In this document: in pieces, positions 33,815 through 43,842 of the stretch | Layout of the letters: each line of letters starts with the position of its first letter | Position numbering within the stretch: position 1 is the first letter of the stretch | Assembly: GCA_963837265.1 (NCBI GenBank) | Contig: CAWIMQ010000011.1 | Span: 248,001-312,000 of the forward strand | Length of the DNA stretch: 64,000 nucleotides | Direction: 5' to 3' | From: DATBLE01 sp963837265 | GTDB lineage: Bacteria; Actinomycetota; Thermoleophilia; Gaiellales; Gaiellaceae | The notes under the pieces: generated by a model | Databases searched by the model: none | The model's input: the letters and a program-made list of their open reading frames with translations, nothing else | Told to the model about the DNA's origin: nothing | Program-made: the position numbers and the translations under genes

Positions 33815-34049
33815 GGCGCCGGGGGCGCGCGTGCTGCGTTTCGAGGTCGGTCGCCCTCCTCTCGCCGACGGCCGCTTCCGGGTGCGGTTCGAGGTCGGCG
33901 ACGGGGGCGGTTGCCGGGTCTACCATTGGCTCGAGGACGGAGTCCGGTTCGTGGTCTACGCGGGGGAGGCCGCGAGGGGTCCGGTCCTCCTTGCAGGAAC
34001 GTGGTCGCTGCAGGAAATCGCTGCTCCTGCCGAGATAGGAGGACGATGA
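33645..34049 (+). pseudogene. Wzt C-terminal polysaccharide-binding domain, separated by a frameshift
   Basis: The frame gives DGEERQQLAAGEPLVFELRLDVREPIPAPRVALELRD, a SQDTEELGW turn, FRVRFEVGDGG and VYHWLEDGVRFVVY. These are the beta-sandwich elements of Wzt_C domains, which bind the end of the exported chain. It directly continues the ABC ATPase in the +1 frame, and its stop shares ATGA with the next gene. It lacks its own credible start, though GTG at 33687 is possible. Restoring one base near 33640 would give a normal-size Wzt of about 407 residues. Confidence 0.75.
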
Positions 34050-34324
34050 GCTACCAGACGTGTCCCGACTGGCCGGAGCTGATGGAGATCGCGCCGAACC
34101 TCCAGTTCAAGCACTACACCGCGCGCGAGGCTCAGCTGCCGGCGGAGGCCTTGATGAAGATCCCCGACGTCAGCCTCGACGAGCTGGAGATCTGCGCGGA
34201 CGTCGACCGCCACGTGTTCTTCGCCCGGCACACCGACCCGCGGCTGGTCGAGGCCCTGAAGGGATCGCACTGGTTCGACCTGACCGAGTGGACGGTCTCG
34301 GGGCCGGGCCGGGCGGTCGTCTAG
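34046..34324 (+). CDS. Small conserved protein of unknown function
   Basis: A 92-residue acidic, soluble protein: MSYQTCPDWPELMEIAPNLQFKHYTAREAQLPAEALMKI, then SLDELEICADVDRHVFFARHTDPRLVEALKGSHWF. No known domain is evident to me. ATG at 34046 overlaps the Wzt stop and has a strong Shine-Dalgarno (AGGAGG, 6 nt upstream). Its TAG stop lies within the TCTAGG target of the IS481-type element, so the insertion exactly spares the coding sequence. Confidence 0.65.
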   Translation: MSYQTCPDWPELMEIAPNLQFKHYTAREAQLPAEALMKIPDVSLDELEICADVDRHVFFARHTDPRLVEALKGSHWFDLTEWTVSGPGRAVV

Positions 34325-34464
34325 GTGTAGGAGCCAAGGAGGTTGGTTCTGCTGGCCGGGGGTTGGTGGCCGAGTGCTGAGTGTCGTTTGCGATGGTTGT
34401 GGTGCCAGAGCCAGCCGTCAAGGGCGGCGGTGTGGGCGCCGCAGCGGGCAGCGCTCCACTCGCG
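34321..34464 (-). pseudogene. IS481 transposase, C-terminal remnant
   Basis: Read on the minus strand: AALDGWLWHHNHRKRHSALG, then HQPPASRTNLLGSYT and stop. This is the conserved end of IS481 transposases ('WLxHYNxxRPHSALGxQPPxSR...'). It ends at the left inverted repeat. The sequence upstream of it (towards 34470) diverges into the IS3 fragment. No start codon. Confidence 0.8.
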
Positions 34465-34754
34465 CGGTCGAGGACGAGCGGCTGCTCGGTCGGATCCGGG
34501 AGCTGCACCAGGCGAACTACTACGCCTACGGCTACCGGCGGATGTGGAAGGCGCTGCGCAGGGCGGGCGAAAAGGCGCCGCGCTGCCGGGTGCAGCGGCT
34601 GATGCGCGAGAACGGGGTCCGGGGGGCGAAGCGGCGCGGGAAGCCGTGGCGGACGACCCGGTCTGACCCGCAGGCGCAGCGGCGACTCGACCTGGTGCGG
34701 CGCGACTTCACGGCGTCGCGCCCGAACCAGCTGTGGGTGGCGGATCTGTCCTAA
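34465..34754 (+). pseudogene. IS3-family transposase OrfB fragment
   Basis: About 95 codons read TRAVEDERLLGRIRELHQAN, YYAYGYRRMWKALRRAGEK, CRVQRLMRENGVRGAKRRGK, TTRSDPQAQRR and ASRPNQLWVADLS, after which a stop follows. This is the HTH_21 segment and the very start of the rve integrase domain of IS3/IS2-group OrfB; the DDE core is absent. It lies inside the IS481 element in the opposite orientation. Confidence 0.8.
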
Positions 34755-35485
34755 ACCGGTCCCCGTGGAAGCCGGTCCGGCTCAATGTGGGCGCTGCCGT
34801 TGTCGGTGAGCACGCGCTCGACGGCGATGCCGTAGCGGGCAAAGAACGCGATCGCGCGTCGCAGGAAGCCGATTGCGGTGGCCGCTTTCTCGCCGGGGAG
34901 CACCTCGGCGTAGGCGAGGCGGCTGTGGTCGTCGATCGCGACGTGCACGAACTCCCAGCCGACGGTCAGGTGGCGGCGACCGCCGACCCCGGCGATTCGT
35001 TGATGGTTGCCATGACGCACGCCGGTGATCCGTTTGCCGGCCCCGCCCTTGATCCGGCCGAGCTTCTTGATCTCGATGTGGACGAGCTTGCCCGGCCGCG
35101 ACCGCTCGTAGCGGACTGGCTGCTCGAGTCCGATCCGGCCAAGCCTGCCCATCCCTGCACGGCGGAGAACCGCCGATACCGTCGAGAGCGGCATCTCGAG
35201 CGTTTCGGCGATCTCAGCCGCGGTCATCCGCAACCCGCGCAGCCCGAGGATCACCGCGACCCAGTCGGCCGGCGTCCGATTCGCGACTCGCCTCGGCGCT
35301 GACGACCGATCGACAAGACCATGCTCACCCTCAACCCGATACCTGCCTACCCACGTACGAGCGCAGCGGACGCTGACCCCGGCGGCCCCGGCCGCCGCGG
35401 TCAGCGTCCACCCCTGCGCCAACACTCGATCGGCCAACAACCGCCGGCCGCTCCAACTGAGAGCCGCGCTACCGTGAAGCCTCAT
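34751..35485 (-). pseudogene. IS481 transposase, N-terminal 244 residues (truncated)
   Basis: From ATG at 35485 with a strong AAGGAGG site: MRLHGSAALSWSGRRLLADR, a helix-turn-helix (WTLTAAAGAAGVSVRCARTWV), VDRSSAPRRVANRTP, a second HTH, then the integrase core start LVHIEIKKLGRIKGG, FVHVAIDDHSRLAYAEVLPG and VLTDNGSA. Here the match ends in unrelated residues HIEPDRLPRGPV. The usual first catalytic Asp (HIDxKKLGRI) is Glu here. The third catalytic residue is missing because of the IS3 insertion or replacement, so it cannot be active. Confidence 0.85.
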
Positions 35486-35669
35486 CCGGATCGCCTCCTT
35501 GGGACTGAAGAGCCCTGAGCAGCCCTCAGCCTCCAAGGAGGCCCGGATGAACCAACCTGCTTAGGAACTACATCTAGGGCGCCGGCCGAGCTCGGCCTGG
35601 GACAGGAGGTAGCGCTGCGGGGAGCGGCGGCTCCGGCCTGCCTGACGAGAGCTTAGGGTTCGGCTCTCC

Positions 35670-38662
35670 ATGGGGCGCCTTCCCTCCTACCACGTGTCCC
35701 GGCCCCGGCTGATCGATGCCCTGATCGACAGCCGGGTCGCGTTTCTCGAGGCCGGTGGTGGCTTCGGGAAGTCGGCGCTCGCGGCCGAGCTCTCCGAGAC
35801 GCTCGGCCAGCCGCTCGTTGACGTCCAGCTCGAGGACACAGTCCACGAGCCGGCCGCCGTCGCGCGGCTCATGCCCGGGCGCTCGAGCGCTCCGGGCTTA
35901 CCGACGCCGCCCAGGCCGTGCGGGCGCGCCTGCTGGACGGCTGCGAGGCCCTCTCGGCGCTCGTCGAGCCGCTGGCGACGACGCCGGAGACGCTACTGCT
36001 TGTCGACGAGAGCCAGCGGGCAACAGGGGCGGCGGCCGCGCTCGTGGCCGACCTCACCCGCGCGCTTCCCGGCCAGCACGCTGCTCGTCGCGGGCCGGCG
36101 CCTCGCGCCGGAGCTGGAGGCGGCGGCGGTCGGCGTTCTCAGGCTCGGCCCCGGCGACCTCGCCTTCGAGCAGCGGGAGGGCGCTGAGCTCGTCGCGGCG
36201 ATCGTCGGACGTGAGCCCCGCCGGGATGAGCTTGCGGCGATCGACGCAGCAACCTTCGGCTGGCCGGCGGCCGTCGTCTTCACGGCCAGGGTGCTCGCGC
36301 GCTCGCCCGCCTCCGCGCGGCACGCCCTGGCCCGAGGGTCCGGCCTCATGCAGGACCTCGTCGACGAGCTCCTCGAGCCGCTGGGCGAGCGCGAGCGCGG
36401 GATGCTCTTCGAGCTGGGCCACCTTCCGCTCCTCGACGCGCAGGTAGCGGCGGCCGCTGTCGGCGAGGGGATCCTGGAGCTCGCGGCGGAGATCGGGCTC
36501 CCGGTCGTTCCGGCGAGGGCCGGCTGGCGAGCGCTGCCCGACCCCGTGCGGGAGGAGCTTGCCGGCCGGACGCTCCTGGGGCACGCTGCCGCCCGCCGGG
36601 CGGCAGACGTCTACGCGACGCGCGGCGAGCTCCCGGTCGCGCTCGCCTTCCTGGTCGAGGGGGGCGACGCGGAGGGCGTGGCCGGGCTGATCGCCGCGCG
36701 CCCCTGGCAGGAGCTGACGGCGCTGGACGTGTCGGAGCTCCGCGCCTACCTGTCGCTCCTCCCGCACGACGTCGCCTCCGGGCATCCGGCCGCCCTCGTG
36801 CGGGTTGCTCGAGCCGCCGAGAGCGTGGGCGCGAGGGCATACCGGGCCGAGCTGCTCGAACGGGCCGCCTCGGCCCTGCCGGCGCCCGCCGACGGGCGGC
36901 TCGGTCGCGAGGTCGCCGCCGAGCAGGCGCTCGATCTCGCCGTGGACGGACGCTCCGAGAAGGCCGACGAGCTGGTGTCCGCGCTGCTGGCCGCCGCCGG
37001 GCCGGACGAGATCGTCGTTCGAGCGCGGGCGCTCCACGCCCGTGGGCGGGCAGCCGCGTTCCGTGGCGATCCGGCGTCGATGCTCGAGGCCGAGCAGGCT
37101 CTCCTCGAGGCCGCGACCCTGCTCAGAGCCTCCGGCGAGCGCGAATGGCAGGCCGCGGTGCTCGTCGATCTCGGCTTCCACGTGCTGTACGCGCGGGGCG
37201 AGGTCGACCGGGCCGTCAAGCGACTGCGCGAGGCGCTGGCGGCCGTCCCGGCGGGGACGCGGAAATGGGCCGGCGTGGCCACGTTCCTGGCCGAGGTGCA
37301 CTCGTACTACGGAGCCCTCGAGGAGGCGGCGGCGGTGCTCACCGAGACCGTGCGCATCGGGCGCGTGCTCGGAGACAGCCTGGTGCGCGGCTACGGCGCG
37401 TGGCTTCTGGCCAGGGTCGCGTCGCTCAGAGGGGACGGCCCTGCTGCGGTCGAGCTCCTCCGCGAGGCCGAGCGGCATCCCGGCACCTGGTTCGAGCATC
37501 CGACCGGCATCGAGTTCCTCGCCGAGGCCGCCGAGATGCTCGCGCGCCTCGGCGAGGCGGACCTCGCCCGCGCGTACGTCGAGCGGGCCGAGGCTCGGGC
37601 GGGCGCTCTGGGCCATCCGGAGATCGCGTGGGTCGCCCGCGGCAGCGTCGAGGTGCGGTTCGGCGATCCGCAGGAGGCCGAGCGGGCTCTGCTCGCGTAC
37701 GCGGACTCTCCGCAACAGCCCGAGCGCGACGGCTGGCGGACGCTGCTGCTCCGAGCGTACGCGGCTCTGCGGGGCCGACGGGACGACGCGGGTCGGCTTG
37801 CCGCGCGGGCGTTCGAAGCGGCGGCCGGCATCGGCTATCCCGAGCTGCCGTTTCTCCACGAGCCCGACCTCGCCGGCGAGCTGGCGGCCCTCGCGCGTCG
37901 TCGGGGTCCTCCGCCGCCGAGGCGTTCGGGCACCGCGAGCCGCGCGCGGCGATCGCCGTCCTCGGCTCGTTCTCCGTGGCCGCCGACGGGAGGCAGGTAC
38001 GCGTCCCACCCGGCAAGCCGGCCTTGCTCCTGAAGCGCCTGGCGCTCGAGCGGAGCCTGCCCGTCGACGTCACGATCGAGATGCTCTGGCCCGGGAGCCC
38101 GGCGTCTACGGGGCGCAAGCGGCTTCGCAACGTCGTCAACCGCGTCCGGGCCGCGACCGGCGACCTCGTCAGGCGAAACGGCGACCTGCTCGAGCTGGCG
38201 CCCAGCGCCCGGGTCGACGCGGAGCTGTTCGAGTCCTCGGCGGCGCAGGCATTCGCGGCCGTACCCCTCGAGCAGGCGAACCTCGCCCGCACCACGCTCG
38301 CCCGCTACGCGGGAGATCTGCTGCCCGACGACCGCTACGAGGACTGGAGCGTCCCGCACCGCGAGCGCCTTCGGCGCCGCCGCCTCGAGCTGCTCGACCT
38401 CCTCGCCGCCGACGCCGTCGAGCAGGGCAAGCTCGACGATGCGATCCGCTTGCTCGAGGAAGCCATCACGGCAGAGCCGCTCGACGAGCAGCGCTACCTG
38501 CTGGCCGCCGAGCTGCTCTTGCAGCAGGGACGCCGCGGCGGGGCCCGAGCACTCGTCGCGCGGGCCGCGGCCGTCCGGAGCGAGCTCGGCCTGTCCGACA
38601 CGGCGCGGCTCTTGCGTCTCCGTCAGGCGACCGGGCTCTCGCCTTTGGCGGCGGGCGGGTAG
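35670..38662 (+). pseudogene. BTAD-type transcriptional regulator (ATPase/TPR/DNA-binding), several frameshifts
   Basis: Read across frames it encodes about 990 residues. Start: MGRLPSYHVSRPRLIDALID with a Walker-A-like FLEAGGGFGKSALAAELS, as in MalT/LuxR-type STAND ATPases. Central TPR-like helices follow (about 36500-37900). The C-terminal part has AIAVLGSFSVAADGRQVRVP and LERSLPVDVTIEMLWPGSPASTGRKRLRNVVNRVR (an OmpR-like DNA-binding domain) and a bacterial activation domain. The frame changes near 35875 (after VARLM), near 36068 (restoring the first frame before STLLVAGRR) and near 37910 (before AAEAFGHREP). It may have regulated the exported protein downstream. Confidence 0.78.
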
Positions 38663-38723
38663 CTCCCGCCGCCGAGGGCGGCGGTGGGACGCCCGTGGGA
38701 CGCCTGCGGCGCACGATCCGGGC

Positions 38724-38933
38724 GTGCTCGCGACCTACGTTCTCTCGCTCGCCCGCGACGCTCTCGCCCGCGGCCGCGTGGCGGGGAAGGTGGAGTCGAT
38801 CACCACGGGTGAGACGGCCGTGGTCAGGAACGCGGACGAGCTCATGGCGTTCCTGGCCCGCGGCGATCGGCAGGCCGAGCGTTCTGCGGAGACGAAGGAG
38901 GAAGAGCCGTGCGGAGATTCACCGGGAAGCTGA
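38724..38933 (+). CDS. Small protein of unknown function upstream of the exported giant
   Basis: A 69-residue protein from GTG at 38724: VLATYVLSLARDALARGRVAGKVESITTGETAVVRNADELMAFLARGDRQAE. It is helix-strand-helix in character, without signal peptide or known domain. Its end overlaps by 25 bases the start of the large exported protein (GTG at 38909), preceded by GAAGGAGGAAGAGCC, which would serve as that gene's ribosome-binding site. Coupling to the next gene suggests a linked role; function unknown. Confidence 0.5.
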   Translation: MLATYVLSLARDALARGRVAGKVESITTGETAVVRNADELMAFLARGDRQAERSAETKEEEPCGDSPGS

Positions 38934-41900
38934 GAGCCCGCCAGCTCGCAGCGGGAACGGCGGCCCTCGTGGCGGGGCCGTCCTCGCAGGGGGCGCCGCC
39001 TCCGGCGCGCGGACGGCGACGACAGGGCCCTCGCCGGCACCGCTACTCTCGCTCTGCCCGTCCGGCGGGGCCGAGGGCTCGAGCGTCTACCGCGCCGATC
39101 CGAACGGGGGCACACCGACCGCGATCGCGAACGGAGCGTTCCCGCGGGTCTCGCCGGGCAACACCCGGCTCGCGGTCATCGCCGCCACGCCCAACGTCAC
39201 GCTCGAGACGATGGACACCGACGGGTCCAACGTCCACTCCTGGGTGGGGCCGTTCGGCGCCGAGCCGCTTGCCTGGTCGCCCGATGGGACGAAGATCCTC
39301 GTCGCGACCGACACCGAGGTCCGCATCTACGACGACGTGCCGAACGGCGGCTACAGCACGATCGACACGACGAGCAACGGCACCGTGACCTCGCTCGACT
39401 GGATCGGCAACATCTGGGCCCTCGTCCACGCCAAGGACATGGGCACGACCATCCCCGCCTCCGTGGCAGCGACGGCACCCGTCGGCTCGGCCGGCTTCAG
39501 CGACCTCTTCACCCCGGTCGCGGTGCCCGGGACGACTCCGACCCAGTACCAGCCGATCGCCGGCGACATCAGGATCCGCCCGGACGGCACCGTCGCCTGG
39601 GACGGCCAGGTCAGCTGGGGTGCAACGGCCCAGCACGGCATCTTCACCGGCAGCGGCACCTTCCAGCTGAACACGGGCCCCACGCAGAGCTTCGCCTTCT
39701 CCCCCGACGGCAACGAGGTCGTCGCCGCGCGCTCCGGCAACGTCGACGTCGTCAGCTGGAGCGGGCCGTACGAGCGCACGCTGGCGACCGGCACGGTCTG
39801 CGGCGTCGACTGGACGCGCGGCGGCACGCAGCCGCTCGCCGCCCTCACCTACCGCGGCTCGGGCAACCCGGACGAGTTCGTCTTCGACGGCTCGGCCTCG
39901 ACCGCCACCGCCCCCGGCGCGACGCTGACGAGCTACGACTGGCAGTTCGACGACGGCACCGACACCGGGCCGATCGTCACCCACCACTTCTCCGCGCCCG
40001 GCCAGCACACCGTCCAGTTGACGGTGACCGACTCGAACGGCCTGCAGGCCGTCGCCTCGACCGCCCTCGTCCCCAAGCTGACGATCAGCCAGGTGACGGT
40101 CAGCCCGGCCAGCCCGGCGAGCGGGAACCCGTTCGGGATAGAGGTCACCGTGCGGAACGACGGCGGGGTGCCGATCACCTCCGTCGCACCGCAGGTGTCA
40201 ATCGCGCCCGGCACGGTCGCCACCGTCGACACCGGCCCGACGCCCGCGTCGGCCGACCTCGCGGCCGGCACCCAGGCCACGTTCGACTTCGCCGCCACCG
40301 CGCTCGCCGGGGGCGACGCGACCGCGACGGTCGACGCCTCGGGCGCCGGCCCGGGAGGCCCCGTGAGCGCCGGTCAGAGGCAGACGGACCTGACCGTCGG
40401 GGGCGACCTCCTCCCGCTCGACCTGACCGTCGACTCGTCGGACATCGGCGTCGGCGGCACCACCGCCGTGCACGTCCACGTCACGAACGGGACCGGTCAC
40501 TCGATCACGGGTCTCGCTCCGACGCTCACCGTCACCCCGACGAGCGGCGTCACGCTCGGCGGCCCGACCGGAGGGGCGACGACGCTGGTCGCCGGCGACG
40601 ACGCCACCTTCGACTACACCCTCACTGCCACGCAGGCGGCGACCCTCAGCCTGGACGCCGGAGCGAGCGCGACGGTGCCGTTCGACGGCTCCGCGGTGCA
40701 ATCCGTCCACAGACGACCCAGCTCGACGTCGGGGCGCCGACGATCGTCGTCAACTCCACGGGCGACGAGCAGCTCCCCGCCGCCGCGAAGACGGCCCGCT
40801 CCTGCGACGTCGACGCGGCCACGAGCGGCGACCAGTGTACGCTCCGCGCCGCGATCGAGCTCGCGAACGCCTGGGTCGAGGTCGGCAAGGTGGTGATCGA
40901 CTTCAACGTCAACGCTGGCGGCGCCGCGCCGACGATCGCCGCCGCGTCCCGCTGCCCCCGGTCACGAAGACGGTGACGATCGACGGCACCACGCAGCCGG
41001 GCGGCTGGGTCGAGCTGACCGGCGCGAACGCGGGAGCGAACGCGACGGGGATCGCGCTCGGCGCGGACGCGAGCGTCGTCCGGGGGCTCGTGGTCAACCT
41101 CTGGGACGAGAACGGCATCCTCGTCACCGGCCAGGGCTCCGTGATCGCCGGAAACCGCATCGGCACGGACGTCTCCGGCCTCGCTGCCCGTCCGAACCTC
41201 GACGGGGTGAACGTGCAGGGGCCGAACGCGACCATCGGCGGCACGCAGGGGACGAGCCCCGTCACCTGCTCGGGCGACTGCAACCTCGTCTCCGGCAACC
41301 GGGGCGACGGGATCGAGCTTGATACGGGCAATCCCGCGGGCGCGCTCGTCGTCGGCAACACGATCGGCGCCGACCTCATCGGCGAGCAGCCGCTCGGAAA
41401 CAACAACGGCGTGATCGGCGGCGGGATGACCGTCGGCGGCACGGTGACGGCGGCGGGGCTCGCGCCCGGGAACCTGATCGCCGGGAACGGACGGTGGAGA
41501 TCGGGGCCTGGGGTCCAAGCACGATGAGCGGGAACCTGATCGGGCTCGATCGCTCCGGGACCGGGCGCTCTGGCCGCTCGCGCAGCACGACGGGGACCCA
41601 AAGCACGGCAAGGCGGGATCGTGGTGGACTCGGGAACCGTCCTCGTCGGCGGCCCCGCCGGGCAGGGGAACGTGATCGGCGGCGAGCCGGCCGGCGTCGC
41701 TGTGGGGCCTGGCAACCGGTCGAACGTGACGATCGAGGGGAACCGGATCGGGACGACGGCCGACGGGTCGACGCCGGCCCTCGACCACTACGGCGTAGTG
41801 GAGGAGGCCTGCGCGGGCATGCAAGTGTGCGACTGGTCGCGCTACCACGTGGAGGTGCTTCGCAACCAGATCAGCGGTAACGAAACGGGCGTGGAGGGCG

Positions 41901-43705
41901 TCGACGTCGCCGCCGGCAGCTGATCGGGACGAACGCGGACGGCACCGCTCCCGTTCCGAACGGCACCGGTGTGTTCGACGCCGACCTGGTCGGCGGCATG
42001 CGCCCGGCGGGATCCACGGCCTGCGACGACCCGTGCAACGTGATCTCGGGGAACACCGGCCCGGCGGTCGTGTCGTCGAGGACCGAGGAGATCCAGATCC
42101 TCGGCAACTTCATCGGCACCGACCCGGGCGGCCGGATCGCAGTTCCGAACGGCACCGCGAACGGCGACGCCGCTGTCGTCGCATCCTTCGCCGGCGGGCC
42201 GAGCGACGCAGCGAGCGGCGTCTGCGACCTGGCCTGCAACCTGATCTCGGGCAACGCCGGGCCGGGCGCCGCCCTGACCAACGGCGCGTACAACTCAGAG
42301 GATCTCCTCCAGGGCAACGTGATCGGAGAGACGATCGACGGCCTGCCGCTCGCCAATGCCGGCGCCGGCGTCGAGGTCGGACCGGCCAACGCCGGCGTGC
42401 TCGTCGGCGGCGACGGCAACCTCGGCAACGTGATCGCCCACAACGGCGGCCCCGGCGTGTCGGTGCCGTCCCTCCTCGTCGACAACCGGCCGGCGATCGT
42501 GGGCAACTCGATCACGGGGAACGGCGGCGGGATCGTCTACGGCTCGAGTCCCGCCTACGCGGTCACGGCCGTGCCCGTGTTCTCCAGGGTCGCCCAGAGC
42601 GGGGCCGGGCTGGTCGTGCAGGGCAACGTGACCGACCTCGTCCAGGGCGGCTCGTTCACCGCCCGCGTCGACGTCTACGGGTCGAGCTCCTGCGAGGTCG
42701 GCCCTCAGGGCGCCGTCCCGCTCGGCCATGTGTCGATCGGCCCGATCACGGACGGCTCCTGGGAGGTCGACGTTCCCACCCTCGCCCCTGGCCTGAAGGT
42801 GATCACGGCGACCTCGACGAGGCGGCTGCGTCGCCCTCGCCTCCTGCCGGAGCTCGGCGTGAGCACGACGGTCGCCCAGGCCTCGGCGGCCGGCGCGACC
42901 GAGGTCGAGGTGGCCTCGACGAACGGCTGGCAGGCCGGCGACTACGCGCAGATCGCCGCGCCCTCCGGGACGGTCGTGCGCAAGGTGGCGGGGATCGGGT
43001 CGCTGATCTTCGCCGCGCCGCTGCCCGAGGCGCTTCCGGTGGGGACGGCGATCGTCCAGGTGCAGGCTCCCGGCGGGGACACCGACCCGCCGGCGATCGA
43101 CGTCGTCCGGCCCGCCGAGCGGGGCGACCATCACCCAGGGCGAGCGCCGACCCCCAGGTGACGTCCAGCGACGAGAGCGGCGTGGGCGTCAGCGTGCCAG
43201 CTCCCGGCGAGCTCGAGATCTCGACCGTCGGCCAGCAACGTCCTGGCGCAGGCGTGGGACCGGAACGGCAACGAAGCTCAGAGTCGGTCGCCTACCAAGT
43301 CGGGGCGCCGACCCGAGCCTCGAGCTCGTGCCCGGGGCGATCAGGCCGGCGACCGGGAAGAAGCCCGCGGCTCTTGCTCTGGCCGGGACGTTCACGCCTC
43401 GCCGGGTGCCGCGGTCAGCTCGGGGAGCGTCACCCGCAAGGTCGGGCCGCTCGTCGAGACGATCGACGCTCCCGCTTCGAGAAGGTCCCGAACCAGTCGC
43501 GCTACGCTCGCGCAAGATCGGCTTGGTCTCCGAGCTGACGTTCAACACGGCGACGCACATCTGGTCGGCTGTCGGCCGGGGCTCGACCCCGAGCTTCTCC
43601 CCGCTTGCCAACCCCGTCGCCATCGGCCTCACGATCGGGGACGACCAGGGCGGTACGAGCGCTTCCTTCGTCAAGCACGGCGGAGTCTGGACCTACCCCT
43701 TCTGA
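38909..43705 (+). pseudogene. Giant exported PKD / CSLREA / parallel beta-helix protein, multiply frameshifted
   Basis: Read across frames the locus encodes about 1,550 residues. A signal peptide (VRRFTGKLRARQLAAGTAALVAG, then AVLAGGAASGA after a shift near 38970) is followed by beta-propeller-like repeats (LAWSPDGTKILVATDTEVRI, FSFSPDGNEVV-type), a PKD domain (YDWQFDDGTDTGPIVTHHFSAPGQHTVQLTVTD), two CARDB-like Ig domains, a CSLREA-like segment (STGDEQLP...CDVDAATSGDQCTLRAAIELAN) and beta-helix repeats of the type GNxIGTDxxG and NVISGN. Frame changes occur near 38970, 40705, 40955, 41500, 41600, 41920, 43120, 43230 and 43300-43500. Surface-exposed, possibly adhesive or glycan-binding; likely inactive unless the indels are errors. 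Confidence 0.75.
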
Positions 43706-43827
43706 CCGAAGAGCGGTGCCGGCGCGCGGGCCCCGCTTCGGTCACGGCCGACCCGCGGGACCCGGGCGTCCGGGCGCATCGGGGCGGCGGCCACCCCGAC
43801 CCGGGTGCTCCTGCAGGGCCACGGCGG

Positions 43828-43833
43828 TAGTGT
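43828..43833 (+). promoter_or_regulatory. TAGTGT -10-like box before cofD
   Basis: TAGTGT ends 9 nt before the cofD ATG. No Shine-Dalgarno is apparent. The 137-bp gap from 43706 contains nothing else recognisable. Confidence 0.4.
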
Positions 43834-43842
43834 CACCCGCAG

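Larger units (their letters stand above)
34326..35572. mobile_element. IS481-family insertion sequence, defective, interrupted by an IS3-type fragment
   Basis: The ends are inverted repeats: the left begins TGTAGGAGCC and, after two unmatched bases, both ends share GGTTGGTTC; the right end reads GAACCAACC...CTACA. The element is flanked by identical 6-bp direct repeats TCTAGG (34320-34325 and 35573-35578). IS481 is known to duplicate NCTAGN targets, so family and target agree. Inside, on the minus strand, are the N-terminal 245 residues and the C-terminal end of one transposase, with the catalytic-Glu region replaced by about 290 bp of an IS3-type orfB on the plus strand. Total about 1,247 bp. 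Confidence 0.85.

Noticed and set aside
36805..40896. A single 1,363-residue plus-strand protein
   Set aside because: It joins a shadow frame of the BTAD regulator to the exported protein's frame; the first third is low-complexity and overlaps a better frame.
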